A stretch of 64,000 bases of DNA, taken from NCBI RefSeq assembly GCF_006539345.1, contig NZ_BJMV01000001.1:1-64000 (forward strand), written 5' to 3'. This stretch comes from Acetobacter peroxydans (GTDB taxonomy: Bacteria; Pseudomonadota; Alphaproteobacteria; Acetobacterales; Acetobacteraceae). Made by a program: the position numbers and the translations under genes. The notes under the pieces were generated by a model. That model ran no database searches. It was not told where the DNA came from and saw nothing but the letters and a program-made list of their open reading frames with translations. This document shows positions 8,580 through 17,906 of the stretch, piece by piece (the stretch's first letter is position 1; each line of letters opens with the position of its first letter).

Positions 8580-9747
8580 GGACTTTACGGTTCTTCTGGC
8601 CGCTCTGGCGTTTGTCTGGCCCTTTCTGGGAGCTGTGGGAGTGTGTTTGGCCCCTACTGAGCGCAGTCGCGACGTGGCGCTGTGGATGGCCGGTCTGGGC
8701 TGCGCCCTTGCCGTGGCGGTATTTGTGTTTCTGGCAACGGGCGGCGTCTCGGCTGGCTGGGAGGATGACCCGGTGCAGCGGGCGGGGCGCGTCATGCTGG
8801 CGCTGGGTCTGTGGGTAACCGTGCTGGAACACGGCATATTCCGTGAAAGACTGCTGCGGAGTGTGCCACATGTTTCCACCGCCCTTGCCGGGTTGGGCTG
8901 TGTGGCGTCCGAGGCGGCGATCGGTCTTGGTATCCTGTTTCTGGCGCTGGCATGGGGGGTGTTCGTGTTCATGCGTCCGGCTGGACAGGCTCTGGCGGGC
9001 TGGCAGATCGGGCGTACAGGGGCCGTGGGGCTTCTTCTGGCTCTTGCCGGGCTGACGCTCCCTGCCCATGGGCTTACGACCGGGCTGGTTCTGGCCTGCG
9101 GGTTGGTGATCATGACCGGGCTTACCCCCTTCTGCGCTCCGGCGCGCGAGGGACAGGGGGCGTTACTGCTGGTGCCTTTTTCGGGGGCGGCCCTGCTGCT
9201 GGCCATGCGGCTGCGTGCTTATGGTGGGGTAGGGTTTGACATGGCGCTGGTCGCAGCGGGTCTTGTTTCAGTGTGGACGACTGCCTGCCTGCCCGCTACG
9301 GCCCGCACGGCGGAAGACAGGGCGCGCGTCTTTCGCGTCTTTCCCGTAGCACTGGCGTTGATGGCGGTTGGCGTAGGGGCGGACGTGGCCGCGCTGCTGC
9401 TGCTATGCGGCTGGTGCGTTGCGGGGGGCAGCCGCGTGGGACAGGGCTGGGCGGCGCGTGCATTGGCCTGCTTTCCTCCCGGCGCTCCGTTTGTGGGGTG
9501 CCTGCTCATGCTGTCTGTTCTGGTGGACTGGTCGTGGGAACTGGCCTTGTTGGCGGTGGCTGGCGTGCTGTTGGGTATTGCCCGTGCCTGGCCAGATGCC
9601 TCAGCCCGTACGGTGTTCGGAACAGGGGAGCAGACCATGGGTTTTCGTGATCTCTGGCCGGAGGATCGCGCGGGGCGGCTGGCTTTTGTGACGCTGGCGG
9701 GCATGGGCTTTCTGGTGCCGCTGGCCATGATGCTCGGCGCGTTCTGA
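8569..9747 (+). CDS. hydrogenase-4 component F-like antiporter subunit
   Basis: A 392-residue polytopic protein resembling a NuoN/HyfF antiporter subunit, shorter than usual (HyfF is about 500 residues). The N-terminal helices and the TGLTPFCAPAREGQGALLL stretch mimic the K-containing loop of the family (PFHxWLPxAH), but the usual Lys/His residues are replaced. The later RVFRVFPVALALMAVGVGADVAALLLL fits the repeated antiporter fold. An AGGGGGAG site lies 8 bases before the ATG. The stop overlaps the next ATG by one base. Confidence 0.62.
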   Translation: MRFEDFTVLLAALAFVWPFLGAVGVCLAPTERSRDVALWMAGLGCALAVAVFVFLATGGVSAGWEDDPVQRAGRVMLALGLWVTVLEHGIFRERLLRSVPHVSTALAGLGCVASEAAIGLGILFLALAWGVFVFMRPAGQALAGWQIGRTGAVGLLLALAGLTLPAHGLTTGLVLACGLVIMTGLTPFCAPAREGQGALLLVPFSGAALLLAMRLRAYGGVGFDMALVAAGLVSVWTTACLPATARTAEDRARVFRVFPVALALMAVGVGADVAALLLLCGWCVAGGSRVGQGWAARALACFPPGAPFVGCLLMLSVLVDWSWELALLAVAGVLLGIARAWPDASARTVFGTGEQTMGFRDLWPEDRAGRLAFVTLAGMGFLVPLAMMLGAF

Positions 9748-11243
9748 TGGATGCGTTAAGCCTGATCCGTGGGGGTGAGCCCACGGCAACACCCTGGCGC
9801 TTCCGGCTGGACGAGCTGGCCTGGCGCGATCTGGTTGAGGCGTTACGGGCTGACCCACTGCCTTTCTGTGGCCTGTGGTGCGATGGCACGGATGTACATG
9901 CCCTGTTTCTCGTGCGGGACGAGCCGCTGGCCGTGACGCTGGCGCTGGAAGACGGGCGCTATCCTGCGCTTTCTCCCGCGCGGGCTGCTTCCACCCTGTA
10001 TGAGCGTGCCATTTACGATCTGTACGGTGCCGAGGCCATGTGGGCGCGGGATGTTCGGCCCCTGTTCGATCACGAAGTCTGGCCGTGTTCCAGTCCACTG
10101 GCGGCGCGGCCGGGAGTGAGCGAGGCCCGCTCCGGTCTGGCCGTGTTCCAGCCTTCGGAACGGTTTGCGACGGCTGCGGGGGCGGTGGATGGCTGGGGGC
10201 CTGCGTCGGGCGGGGTATCGCCACCTCTGTATGTCGCGTTTACGCAGTCGCGGGGGCTGGTCGGTCAGGCGGAAAGTCAGAGCGGTTATGCGCATCGGGG
10301 GATGGCCCTGCGTTGGCGGGGCAGCCGGGTCGAAGACGGTTGCCGCCTGAGCGGGCGGGTGGTGGCCGGGCAGTCGGTGGCGCATCAGAGCGCCTTTTGC
10401 ATGGCCGTGGAACAGGCCTGCGGCCAGACTGTGGGGGAGCAGGCCGGTCTCGCGCGGGTCGCCCTGATGGAAATGGAGCGGGTGCTCCATCATCTCTACA
10501 CGCTGGCGGATATGGCGGGACGGGCACAGGCCCCGCTGGTGGCGGCGCATTGCATGATGTTGCGTGAAACCATGCTGGAGCAGATCAGTCCTGTTACGGG
10601 GTCACGCCTGCTGATGGATTGCTGCCGACCCGGCGGCGTCAGGTTGCCTGAGGCTGAACGTCTGGGGGCTGTGTGTGAGAGCCTCGCCGGGATAGGACAG
10701 GCTGCCCACCCTGCTTTGCTGGAACTGTGGGAGAGCTTTCCCGGTCTTGTTGCCCGCCTGAAGGGGCTGGGTGTGACACGGGCCGAGGATCTGGCGCGGG
10801 TGGGGCTGGAAGGGCTGGTGGCGCGGGCTGCCGGGCAGGATTGCGATACCCGGCGCGCGCTGGCCCTGTACGAAGGGCTGTGGCGCTATACGGCAGGCCG
10901 CCAGTACGGGAGCGCTGCGGATCGCGCCCTGCTCCTGCTCGATGAAGTGGCCGAAAGCCTGAGCCAGCTCGCAAGACTGGCACCGCGCATTGGGGATGCC
11001 ATGCCCGACCGTGAAGCACTGAGCCTGCCGGATGCCGAAGGCATGGCCATGGTGGAGGGGCCATGGGGCCGCGTGGCCTATTGGGTGCGACTGCAAGAGG
11101 GGCGTCTGGCGCAGGTATTCTGTCATACTCCAGCCGCAGCCGCGCTCTTGCTGTTTGAGGAAAGCGTGAAGGACCAGCCGGTGGAAGACCTGCCACTGGT
11201 GGCCTGTTCGCTGGGTGTGAATGCGGCGGCGCTGGATGGCTGA
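9747..11243 (+). CDS. hydrogenase-4 large subunit-like (NuoC/NuoD fusion) lacking NiFe ligands
   Basis: A 498-residue fusion. Residues 1-130 are NuoC-like (TLYERAIYDLYG at 84-94, then HEVWP). The rest is NuoD/hydrogenase large-subunit-like (GYAHRG at 180-185, VEQ near 221, MEMERVLHHLYTLADMAG, LRETMLEQ, GSRLLMDCCRPGGV). In catalytic NiFe hydrogenases the next block after GYxHRG carries C-G-x-C; here it reads RVVAGQSVAHQ (204-214) with no Cys. The C-terminal DPCxxC motif and maturation tail are replaced by LVACSLGVNAAALDG, which has a single Cys (487). It therefore cannot bind a NiFe site as known. It resembles hydrogenase-related (Ehr-type) or complex I subunits. Confidence 0.8.
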   Translation: MDALSLIRGGEPTATPWRFRLDELAWRDLVEALRADPLPFCGLWCDGTDVHALFLVRDEPLAVTLALEDGRYPALSPARAASTLYERAIYDLYGAEAMWARDVRPLFDHEVWPCSSPLAARPGVSEARSGLAVFQPSERFATAAGAVDGWGPASGGVSPPLYVAFTQSRGLVGQAESQSGYAHRGMALRWRGSRVEDGCRLSGRVVAGQSVAHQSAFCMAVEQACGQTVGEQAGLARVALMEMERVLHHLYTLADMAGRAQAPLVAAHCMMLRETMLEQISPVTGSRLLMDCCRPGGVRLPEAERLGAVCESLAGIGQAAHPALLELWESFPGLVARLKGLGVTRAEDLARVGLEGLVARAAGQDCDTRRALALYEGLWRYTAGRQYGSAADRALLLLDEVAESLSQLARLAPRIGDAMPDREALSLPDAEGMAMVEGPWGRVAYWVRLQEGRLAQVFCHTPAAAALLLFEESVKDQPVEDLPLVACSLGVNAAALDG

Positions 11244-11297
11244 GGGCAGGCAACCAGCGGCCGGCCGGGTAGACAGGGCAGGAACAGGAGCCGTGGC

Positions 11298-11783
11298 ATG
11301 AGGATGATCCGGGCTGTACTGAGTGTGGCCTTTCGCCAGAACATGATGGCCATGAAGCCAGCCGGACGCGGGGCACCGTTGATGCTCTTTCATATCGAAA
11401 CCGGCGGTTGTGGCGGCTGCGGTATGGAACTGCGGGCCCTTGCCAGTGCCCCCTACGATCTGGGCGGGGCGGGCTTCGGGCTTGCGAACACGCCTGCCGG
11501 GGCTGATATGCTGCTGGTAAGTGGCCCGCTTACGCGCATGATGGCGCCTGTCCTGCAAGCCGCGTGGGAAGCCATGCCGGATCCTAAAGGCATTATCTGC
11601 ATGGGAGACTGTGCGCTGGACGGTGGCGTATTTGGCGAGAATTACGCCACCCTGGGCGGGCTTGAGCGCCGCGTAACCATTGACCTGCGCCTGCCGGGTT
11701 GCCCGCCTACGCCGACGGATGTGCTGGCAGGGCTGGCCTCTCTTCTGAGGGGCGATGTTCAGGACGATCTGCCCCCGGCCTGA
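11298..11783 (+). CDS. hydrogenase-4 component I-like (NuoB-type) iron-sulfur subunit
   Basis: A 161-residue NuoB/HyfI-family protein that would hold one 4Fe-4S cluster (N2-like). The four expected ligands are present: TGGCGGCGMEL (Cys 38 and 41), MGDCALDGG (Cys 105) and PGCPPTP (Cys 135). An AGGAG site precedes the ATG by 7-8 bases, with a second in-frame ATG two codons later. It follows the large subunit by 54 bp and ends the operon. No ferredoxin-like HyfA/HyfH/NuoI gene adjoins it, so how electrons would enter or leave is unknown. Confidence 0.88.
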   Translation: MRMIRAVLSVAFRQNMMAMKPAGRGAPLMLFHIETGGCGGCGMELRALASAPYDLGGAGFGLANTPAGADMLLVSGPLTRMMAPVLQAAWEAMPDPKGIICMGDCALDGGVFGENYATLGGLERRVTIDLRLPGCPPTPTDVLAGLASLLRGDVQDDLPPA

Positions 11784-11817
11784 AGCCGAAGGGCAAATCT
11801 GTCATTTTCAGTGCGTG

Positions 11818-12714
11818 TCAGGGAGCCGTGGGCTCGGGCTCTTCATCCCGCAGGGATTCTGCGGCCCGTTTGAGCTTCTGGAAGCTACGGCGGCTCAGCG
11901 GGAGCAGCACCATGTAAATGACACCAGCCGCCGCCAGGGCTCCCCACGGGTCCGCAATCAGTACCACGACGTAAATACCCGTGCCCAGCATCAGGGGTAG
12001 CACGTACTGCACCGGCACCTTGAAATTCTTGAAAGACCAGACAGGCAAGGTAGAAACGAGCAGAAACGCCGTGCATGTCAGGGTCAGGCTGGGCAGCCAT
12101 GGCATCCGGGTCAGGGCGTACAGCCAGTGCATGTTCAGCTTCTGCGCCTCAAGGCCCAGAAACAGCGGGAACAGCGCCAGCCCCGCTCCGGCGGGGGCGG
12201 GCACGCCGGTAAAGAAGTTGCTGGCGTATTTGGGCGTGTCTTCCGCGCCGTCCAGATTGGCGTTGAACCGCGCCAGACGCAGCGCCATGCACACAGTAAA
12301 CAGCATACAGGGCAGGAAAGCGTAGCGGTTGCCGTCCTTCAGTGCCCAGAAATACAGCAGGAAGGAGGGGGCCACGCCAAAGCAGACAAAATCGGACAGG
12401 CTGTCAAATTCCGCGCCAAACCGGGTGGAACCACGCAGCATCCGGGCGATCCGGCCGTCCAGCCCATCCACGAAAGCGGAAATCAGCAGAGCCGCCGCCG
12501 CCGCCTGAAAGCGGCCATCCACGGCAAAACGCATACCATTCAGCCCGGCGCAAAGCCCCAGCATGGTCAGAATGTTGGGGATAAGCCGGTTGAAGGATGG
12601 CCCCCTGATTTCCCTGCGTTTACGCCGCTTGCGCCGGGAGTCCGGGCGGGGAGCGACAGGGGGCTGGCCAGAGAGGGCCGGCACGGGATCGGGGCGGGGG
12701 GGCTGAGTGGTCAT
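11818..12714 (-). CDS. pssA: CDP-diacylglycerol-serine O-phosphatidyltransferase
   Basis: Makes phosphatidylserine from CDP-diacylglycerol and serine in the inner membrane, the step before psd. The 298-residue product contains the CDP-alcohol phosphotransferase signature DGLDGRIARML...GAEFDSLSD (DGx2AR-x8-Gx3Dx3D). Multiple membrane segments follow. The N-terminus has an unusually basic stretch (SRRKRRKRRE) before the first helix. It lies 8 bp downstream of psd on the same strand, so the two-step phosphatidylethanolamine pathway is one transcription unit. Convergent with the hydrogenase-like operon across 34 bp with no obvious terminator. Confidence 0.95.
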   Translation of the reverse strand: MTTQPPRPDPVPALSGQPPVAPRPDSRRKRRKRREIRGPSFNRLIPNILTMLGLCAGLNGMRFAVDGRFQAAAAALLISAFVDGLDGRIARMLRGSTRFGAEFDSLSDFVCFGVAPSFLLYFWALKDGNRYAFLPCMLFTVCMALRLARFNANLDGAEDTPKYASNFFTGVPAPAGAGLALFPLFLGLEAQKLNMHWLYALTRMPWLPSLTLTCTAFLLVSTLPVWSFKNFKVPVQYVLPLMLGTGIYVVVLIADPWGALAAAGVIYMVLLPLSRRSFQKLKRAAESLRDEEPEPTAP

Positions 12715-12722
12715 GTGGGAGA

Positions 12723-13412
12723 TCAGAGACGCGCCATAACCGTTTCGCCGCCGACCATGGTCTGGCCCACGGCAACCAGAGGCTCAACGCCCGGCGGCAG
12801 ATACAGGTCGGTACGGGAGCCGAAGCGGATCAGCCCGAAGCGTTCACCGGCTTCCAGCTTGTCCCCTTCCTTCACGGAGCAGACGATCCGGCGTGCGATC
12901 AGCCCTGCGATCTGCACCACAGCCAGCATACGACCGTCTGGCAGCGTCAGGCTCAGGGCGTTGCGTTCATTCTGTTCGGACGCCTTGTCTAGGCTTGCGT
13001 TCAGGAACAGGCCGGGGTGATAGGCAATCCGCGTTACGGTGCCCGCCGCAGGGATGCGGTTTACATGCACATCCAGCACGGACAGGAACGTGGCAATCCG
13101 CCAGACCGGGGTTGTGCCCATGTCCAGTTCCTTGGGCGGCGCTACTTTTTCGACCGAGACGATGTGCCCGTCGGCCGGGGCCACAGCGACATCGCTGCGC
13201 GCCGGGGTGGCGCGTTCGGGGTCGCGGAAGAAATACAGGCAGAAACCGAAAAAGCCGAGGCCAGCATGGCCTGCGCGGCGCAGCATCGGGCAGCGCAGGC
13301 GTGCGGCCGCCCAGTAAGCCAGTGTCGTCGCCACGCCGGATGCCAGCAGGAACGGCCGCGCTTCGGGGTGCGGGCGGGATACGACGAGCTTGAGAGATGA
13401 TAACAGGGACAT
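12723..13412 (-). CDS. psd: phosphatidylserine decarboxylase proenzyme
   Basis: Converts phosphatidylserine to phosphatidylethanolamine. The 229-residue protein is the short bacterial form with an N-terminal hydrophobic segment (residues 28-55). The self-cleavage site is RFGSRTD near residue 196, where the Ser becomes the pyruvoyl cofactor; [14 protein letters not shown] and HVNRIPAAG are further family motifs. AAGGAGA lies 6 bases before the ATG. It sits between alaS and pssA, all on the minus strand. Confidence 0.95.
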   Translation of the reverse strand: MSLLSSLKLVVSRPHPEARPFLLASGVATTLAYWAAARLRCPMLRRAGHAGLGFFGFCLYFFRDPERATPARSDVAVAPADGHIVSVEKVAPPKELDMGTTPVWRIATFLSVLDVHVNRIPAAGTVTRIAYHPGLFLNASLDKASEQNERNALSLTLPDGRMLAVVQIAGLIARRIVCSVKEGDKLEAGERFGLIRFGSRTDLYLPPGVEPLVAVGQTMVGGETVMARL

Positions 13413-13425
13413 AATGCTCTCCTTA

Positions 13426-13444
13426 CCTGATCACACGGATCAGG
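13426..13444 (-). other. hairpin spanning alaS stop and psd leader
   Basis: A 7-bp inverted repeat (CCTGATC / GATCAGG, 5-nt loop) covers the alaS stop codon (13440-13442) and ends just before the psd ribosome-binding site. It has no T-run and so is not a standard terminator. A role in coupling or in setting psd translation is only a guess. Confidence 0.35.
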
Positions 13445-16085
13445 TCAGTTCCTTCAGGGCTTCGCGCACGGCGGCAAAAGCGGCATCTGCCGCCTGGCCA
13501 TCGGGGCCGCCCGCCTGAGCCATGTCGCGCCGTCCGCCACCACCCTTGCCGCCCATGGCAACACTGGCCGCACGGACCAGCGCCACGGCATCGGCCTTGT
13601 CGGCCTGTGCGGGGGCTATGGCGGCCACGACACTGCCTTTGCCCTCGGCGGTGGAAATCAGCACCACCACATCGGCTTCGCCCTGTTTGAGAATGGTTTC
13701 AGCCAGTCCCTTGAGTTCACGTGCGGGCGTTTCGCCCACGTTGCGGGTTGCCAGACGGAACGCGCCAACCTGTTCAATCCCTGCGGCGGCCACGCTGCCC
13801 GTGGCAAGCTGGCGCTGCAGATGAGCAATCTGGCGCTCCATCGCGCGGCGTTCTTCCAAGAGGCTGGCAAGGCGTTCCGGGGCCTCGTTCACGCCCACCT
13901 TCATCATGGCGGCCATCTGGTTCAGGCGCTGCTCATTGGCTACGGCCAGATTTTCGGCTGCCTTGCCTGCTACGGCCTCAATGCGCCGCACACCAGCGGA
14001 CACACCGCTTTCCGCCACGATCTTGAACTGGCCGATATCACCTGTGCGTTCAACATGAGTGCCGCCGCAGAGTTCCATCGACCATGCGTTGCGGTTTTCA
14101 TCACCCGCACCCATGGACACGACGCGAACTTCGTCACCGTATTTTTCACCGAACAGGGCAGTTGCCCCTTCTTCTACGGCTTCGTCCGGTGTCATGGAGC
14201 GGGTGACGACGCGTGCATTCTCGCGGATACGCTCATTCACCTCGGCTTCCACAAGAGCCAGTTCCTCGGCCGTGACCGGACGGGGCTGGCTGATGTCGAA
14301 CCGCAGGCGATCGGGCGTGTTCAGGCTGCCTTTCTGTGCCACATGCGCGCCAAGGTGGCGGCGCAGGGCTTCATGCAGAAGATGCGTGGCCGAGTGATGC
14401 GCCCGGATGGCGGAGCGCCGAGCGTGGTCAACATCAGCCGTAACCGCCATGCCGGGGCGCAGCGTACCGTGCGTGATGGTGCCGTAATGCACGATCAGGT
14501 CGCCCGCCTTCTTCTGGGTGTCTGTCACGGCGATTTCCAGCCCGGCGGCTCGCAGGGTGCCGGTGTCACCGGCCTGACCGCCGCTTTCGCCATAGAAGGG
14601 GGTCTGGTTGAGCAGAATGGCGACTTCAGCCCCCACCGTCGCTTCCGGCAGGAAGGCGTTGCCCGCAATAATGGCCTGCACTTCGCCATCCGCCCGCTCG
14701 GTGGAGTAGCCAAGGAATTCAGATGCGGCAAACCGGTCGCGCGCTTCGAACCAGATGGTCTCGACAGCGGCATCGCCCGAGCCGGACCATGCCGCGCGGG
14801 CGCGCTGGCGCTGGATGGTCATGGCGTCTTCAAAGCCGCTTACATCGACATCGTGGCCACTGCCGCGCAGGGCGTCCTGTGTCAGATCAAGCGGGAAGCC
14901 GAAGGTATCATAAAGGCGGAACGCGACATCGCCCGGCAGGGCGGCGCCGGGCGCCAGTCGGGCCTTTTCCTCATCCAGCAGATGCAGGCCGCGTTCCAGC
15001 ATCGCCTTGAAGCGCTCTTCCTCACCGCGCATGGTTTCGCGGATTAGGGCCTCGCCATGCACCAGTTCAGGATAGGCGTTGCCCATCTGCTGGATAAGGG
15101 CAGGCAGCAGCTTGTAGAAAACCGGGTCTTTGGTGCCCATCATGTGCAGGTGGCGCATGGCGCGGCGCATGATGCGGCGCAACACGTAGCCACGGCCATC
15201 CTTCGAAGGCAGCACGCCATCCGCGATGAGGAACGCGGTCGAACGGAGGTGGTCGGCCACAACACGATGGCTGGACTTGAAGGCACCATCCACTGCCTGA
15301 TGCGTCACATCGGCTGACGCCTGTGTGAGCGCCAGGAAGGTATCGGTATCGTAGTTGTCGCGCTTGCCCTGCAGGATGGCAGCAAAGCGTTCCAGACCCA
15401 GCCCGGTGTCGATTGACGGACGGGGCAGGGGCGAGCGCACACCCGGCGGGTCTTCGAAATACTGCATGAACACGAGGTTCCAGATTTCAACGAACCTGTC
15501 GCCATCTTCATCCGGGGAGCCGGGCGGGCCGCCGGGAACATCCGGGCCGTGATCATAAAAGATTTCGGAGCATGGGCCACACGGTCCCGTATCGCCCATG
15601 CGCCAAAAATTGTCGGAGGTCGCAATGCGGATAATCCGGCTGTCATCCAGCCCGGCAATGCTGCGCCACAGGCCCGCGGCTTCCTCATCCTCGGCAAAAA
15701 CAGTGACCAGAAGCTTTTCCTTGGGCAGGCCGAAGCCCTTTGTCACCAGGGTCCATGCCAGTTCGATCGCTTCGGCCTTAAAGTAGTCGCCGAAGGAGAA
15801 ATTACCCATCATTTCAAAAAAGGTGTGGTGTCGGGCGGTGTACCCGACATTGTCCAGATCGTTATGCTTGCCGCCGGCGCGTACTACTTTTTGCGCGGTC
15901 GTGGCGCGGGAGTAGGGGCGGGTTTCCTGTCCGGTGAAAACATTCTTGAACTGCACCATGCCTGCGTTGGTAAACAGCAGGGTCGGATCGTTCCGGGGCA
16001 CAAGGGATGACGAGGCGACGATCTGATGTTCTTTGCTGGCGAAATACTCCAGAAAAGCGGCGCGGATTTCGTTTGTTGTCAGCAT
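13440..16085 (-). CDS. alaS: alanine-tRNA ligase
   Basis: Charges tRNA-Ala and edits mischarged Ser/Gly. The 881-residue product has full family length. It begins [20 protein letters not shown], with the class II catalytic core in the first 400 residues. The editing domain carries [13 protein letters not shown] and the distal [17 protein letters not shown] zinc-binding element. The C-terminal C-Ala domain ends in a Gly-rich [16 protein letters not shown] stretch. The frame is open to 16352, but those residues have no family counterpart and the ATG at 16085 gives the conserved N-terminus. Confidence 0.97.
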   Translation of the reverse strand: MLTTNEIRAAFLEYFASKEHQIVASSSLVPRNDPTLLFTNAGMVQFKNVFTGQETRPYSRATTAQKVVRAGGKHNDLDNVGYTARHHTFFEMMGNFSFGDYFKAEAIELAWTLVTKGFGLPKEKLLVTVFAEDEEAAGLWRSIAGLDDSRIIRIATSDNFWRMGDTGPCGPCSEIFYDHGPDVPGGPPGSPDEDGDRFVEIWNLVFMQYFEDPPGVRSPLPRPSIDTGLGLERFAAILQGKRDNYDTDTFLALTQASADVTHQAVDGAFKSSHRVVADHLRSTAFLIADGVLPSKDGRGYVLRRIMRRAMRHLHMMGTKDPVFYKLLPALIQQMGNAYPELVHGEALIRETMRGEEERFKAMLERGLHLLDEEKARLAPGAALPGDVAFRLYDTFGFPLDLTQDALRGSGHDVDVSGFEDAMTIQRQRARAAWSGSGDAAVETIWFEARDRFAASEFLGYSTERADGEVQAIIAGNAFLPEATVGAEVAILLNQTPFYGESGGQAGDTGTLRAAGLEIAVTDTQKKAGDLIVHYGTITHGTLRPGMAVTADVDHARRSAIRAHHSATHLLHEALRRHLGAHVAQKGSLNTPDRLRFDISQPRPVTAEELALVEAEVNERIRENARVVTRSMTPDEAVEEGATALFGEKYGDEVRVVSMGAGDENRNAWSMELCGGTHVERTGDIGQFKIVAESGVSAGVRRIEAVAGKAAENLAVANEQRLNQMAAMMKVGVNEAPERLASLLEERRAMERQIAHLQRQLATGSVAAAGIEQVGAFRLATRNVGETPARELKGLAETILKQGEADVVVLISTAEGKGSVVAAIAPAQADKADAVALVRAASVAMGGKGGGGRRDMAQAGGPDGQAADAAFAAVREALKELT

Positions 16086-16233
16086 GGCGTACGGCTGGAA
16101 GTCCTGAAACGGGTTGGTGCAAGGCGGGATGCCAAAAGCGATACGGCAGGCCTCCGTGCCCTGACGGAACCTGTGATGGTCGAATATCTGCCCTAGCTGT
16201 AGCGCAGGCGCGCTTTCTCCGAAAGAGGCGGCA

Positions 16234-16695
16234 TTATGACCGGCCTGATGCACCCCCTGCGGGGCGGGCGGGTTTGTGGTCGTGGAAAACCAGTTTCTGG
16301 CTGAGTTTGAAATTGGACAGAAGCCCTGCCAGTGTCCCGGCGGCCAGCGCAACCACTGGATGACGCGCGGAGAACGGGAACAGGTAGAACAGGCTAAAAA
16401 CCACGCCGCGGTTCAGGCAGAACCCAAGACTGTTGGCCCACAGGAAACGTAGCCACTGCATGAACGGGTGATGGTGCAGGCCGCGTCCGCGGAATGTCCA
16501 CAGGCGGTTGAGCAGCCAGTTAAAGGTTGCCGCGATGAAATAGGCCAGAAGGGTCGCTGCTGTCAGCCCGATTACCGGGCGCATCGTATAGACAACGGTG
16601 TTGTCGCAGACGAATCCGAGCGAGCCGATAATTCCGAACTTGAGCAGCGGGGCGAAACGGCTTTGCCCTACCAGGTTTAAAAGAGAAGAGCGCAT
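16234..16695 (-). CDS. GtrA-like family membrane protein
   Basis: A 153-residue protein with four predicted membrane helices and the GtrA pattern: [20 protein letters not shown] at the first helix, then [13 protein letters not shown] and a final [13 protein letters not shown]. GtrA-like proteins are thought to help move polyprenyl-linked sugars across the inner membrane, or act in related polysaccharide export; the substrate here is unknown. Its basic tail ([14 protein letters not shown]) is cytosolic by the positive-inside rule. It is 148 bp upstream of alaS on the same strand; no functional link to alaS is evident. Confidence 0.82.
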   Translation of the reverse strand: MRSSLLNLVGQSRFAPLLKFGIIGSLGFVCDNTVVYTMRPVIGLTAATLLAYFIAATFNWLLNRLWTFRGRGLHHHPFMQWLRFLWANSLGFCLNRGVVFSLFYLFPFSARHPVVALAAGTLAGLLSNFKLSQKLVFHDHKPARPAGGASGRS

Positions 16696-16741
16696 TGTAG
16701 AGCCATGTATGGCCTGAAAGCCCGTGTCAGAAAAGACGGAT

Positions 16742-16771
16742 AAAAAAAGAGGCGCCCGAAGGCGCCTCTTT
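16742..16771 (-). terminator. intrinsic terminator of the ompA-like gene
   Basis: On the minus strand an 11-bp perfect stem (AAAGAGGCGCC) with a TTCG tetraloop is followed by a run of seven T (stem 16746-16771, tail to 16742). It starts about 35 bp after the porin stop codon and is a textbook Rho-independent terminator. Confidence 0.92.
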
Positions 16772-16805
16772 CCGCGTTTTCCGGTCAGGCCGGAAACCGA
16801 ACCAA

Positions 16806-17906
16806 TCAGTGGAGGATGATTTCCACGCGACGGTTCTGGGGTTCGCGGGTGTTGGGGCCGGTCGGCACCAGCGGGTGGGCTTCGCCGTACCCGTGGATGT
16901 CGATCGCGCTCGCCGGAACGCCATCACGCACCAGTTCGGCCTTCACGCTGTTGGCACGACGCAGGGACAGGCCCAGGTTGTACTTTTCGCCACGCGGACC
17001 GGGGTGAGCAGCGGAGTTATCGGTGTAGCCGTTGACTTCGATGCGGGTCGTCTGGACGTGGGTGGAAGCCTGAGCAGCTTCAGCCACGATCTGGCGTGCA
17101 CGCGCGGTCAGGTTAGCCTTGTCCCAATCGAAGAACACCAGATAGGAACGCGCGGGCAGCGGAGCCGGAGCGGCAACGACAGCCGGAGCGGCCGGCGGGG
17201 GCGGGGGAGCCGTATCAAAGGCGTAACGCAGCCCGACCATGAACAGGTGGTTGAAGCGATGGTCGACGTTGACGTTGCCGTTCGTGGCGCTGTCGTTGAA
17301 GGCGCCGTTACGGAACGAGCCGGGCTGGCCGATCATGCGGTACTGAGCCGTGACCTGGAAGCCGGGGATGCCCGTGTCAAACGCCGCACCGACAATGCCC
17401 TGATAGGCGAAGCCGCCGGTCGTGCCGCGGATTCGGCCGCTCTGACCAGCGTAGGCGTAGTTGACCTGCTCATGCGTCCACAGATAGCCGGCGCCAACAC
17501 CGACGAACGGGGTGACCGGGGCGTCAATGCCGAACTGCTTCAGGTCAATATCATACAGAACGTTGACGAAGCCGCCGTAGGAGGAGTCCTTGCCGCTGCC
17601 AGACTTGGCAGTGCCGGTGGAACCACCAACGGTGCCGCCGCCGACGTTGGAGCGCAGGTACGTGCCTTCAACTTCGGCGCGCAGGCCGTTGCCGAAGCCC
17701 CAGCCGAAGGAGGCATAACCCGTCCAACCGGTGTCGTGTCGGATGGACTGATGGGTGCCCGTGGGGCCGACATGCGCATGCTGGGTCTGGGTCAGGTCAT
17801 AACCGCCGCCCAGATCGACATACGGACCGGTGATGGTGGTGGCCGAGGCGACGGCCGGAGCCGCAGCCATCAGGGTCGTTGCAAGTAACGCCGTGCGGAG
17901 ACGCAT
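16806..17906 (-). CDS. OmpA family outer membrane protein
   Basis: A 366-residue outer membrane protein. Residues 1-22 are a signal peptide (MRLRTALLATTLMAAAPAVASA). Residues about 25-245 form an eight-stranded OmpA-like barrel (GPYVDLGGGYDL, ASFGWGFGNGLRAEVEGTY, MVGLRYAF). A Pro/Ala linker follows, then the OmpA-C peptidoglycan-binding domain (FFDWDKANLT, EVNGYTDNS, LSLRRANSVKAEL, RRVEIILH). The frame is open to 18146, but only the ATG at 17906 gives a signal peptide. It has its own terminator and a long upstream region, so it is monocistronic. It likely anchors the outer membrane to the cell wall and may act as a porin. Confidence 0.93.
   Translation of the reverse strand: MRLRTALLATTLMAAAPAVASATTITGPYVDLGGGYDLTQTQHAHVGPTGTHQSIRHDTGWTGYASFGWGFGNGLRAEVEGTYLRSNVGGGTVGGSTGTAKSGSGKDSSYGGFVNVLYDIDLKQFGIDAPVTPFVGVGAGYLWTHEQVNYAYAGQSGRIRGTTGGFAYQGIVGAAFDTGIPGFQVTAQYRMIGQPGSFRNGAFNDSATNGNVNVDHRFNHLFMVGLRYAFDTAPPPPPAAPAVVAAPAPLPARSYLVFFDWDKANLTARARQIVAEAAQASTHVQTTRIEVNGYTDNSAAHPGPRGEKYNLGLSLRRANSVKAELVRDGVPASAIDIHGYGEAHPLVPTGPNTREPQNRRVEIILH

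Noticed and set aside
9747-11243. Active NiFe hydrogenase large subunit
   Set aside because: Both Cys pairs that bind the NiFe site are absent, and no maturation genes are present.
13821-15047. Long plus-strand frame opposite alaS (408 codons)
   Set aside because: Antisense shadow of alaS, with no family features or ribosome site.
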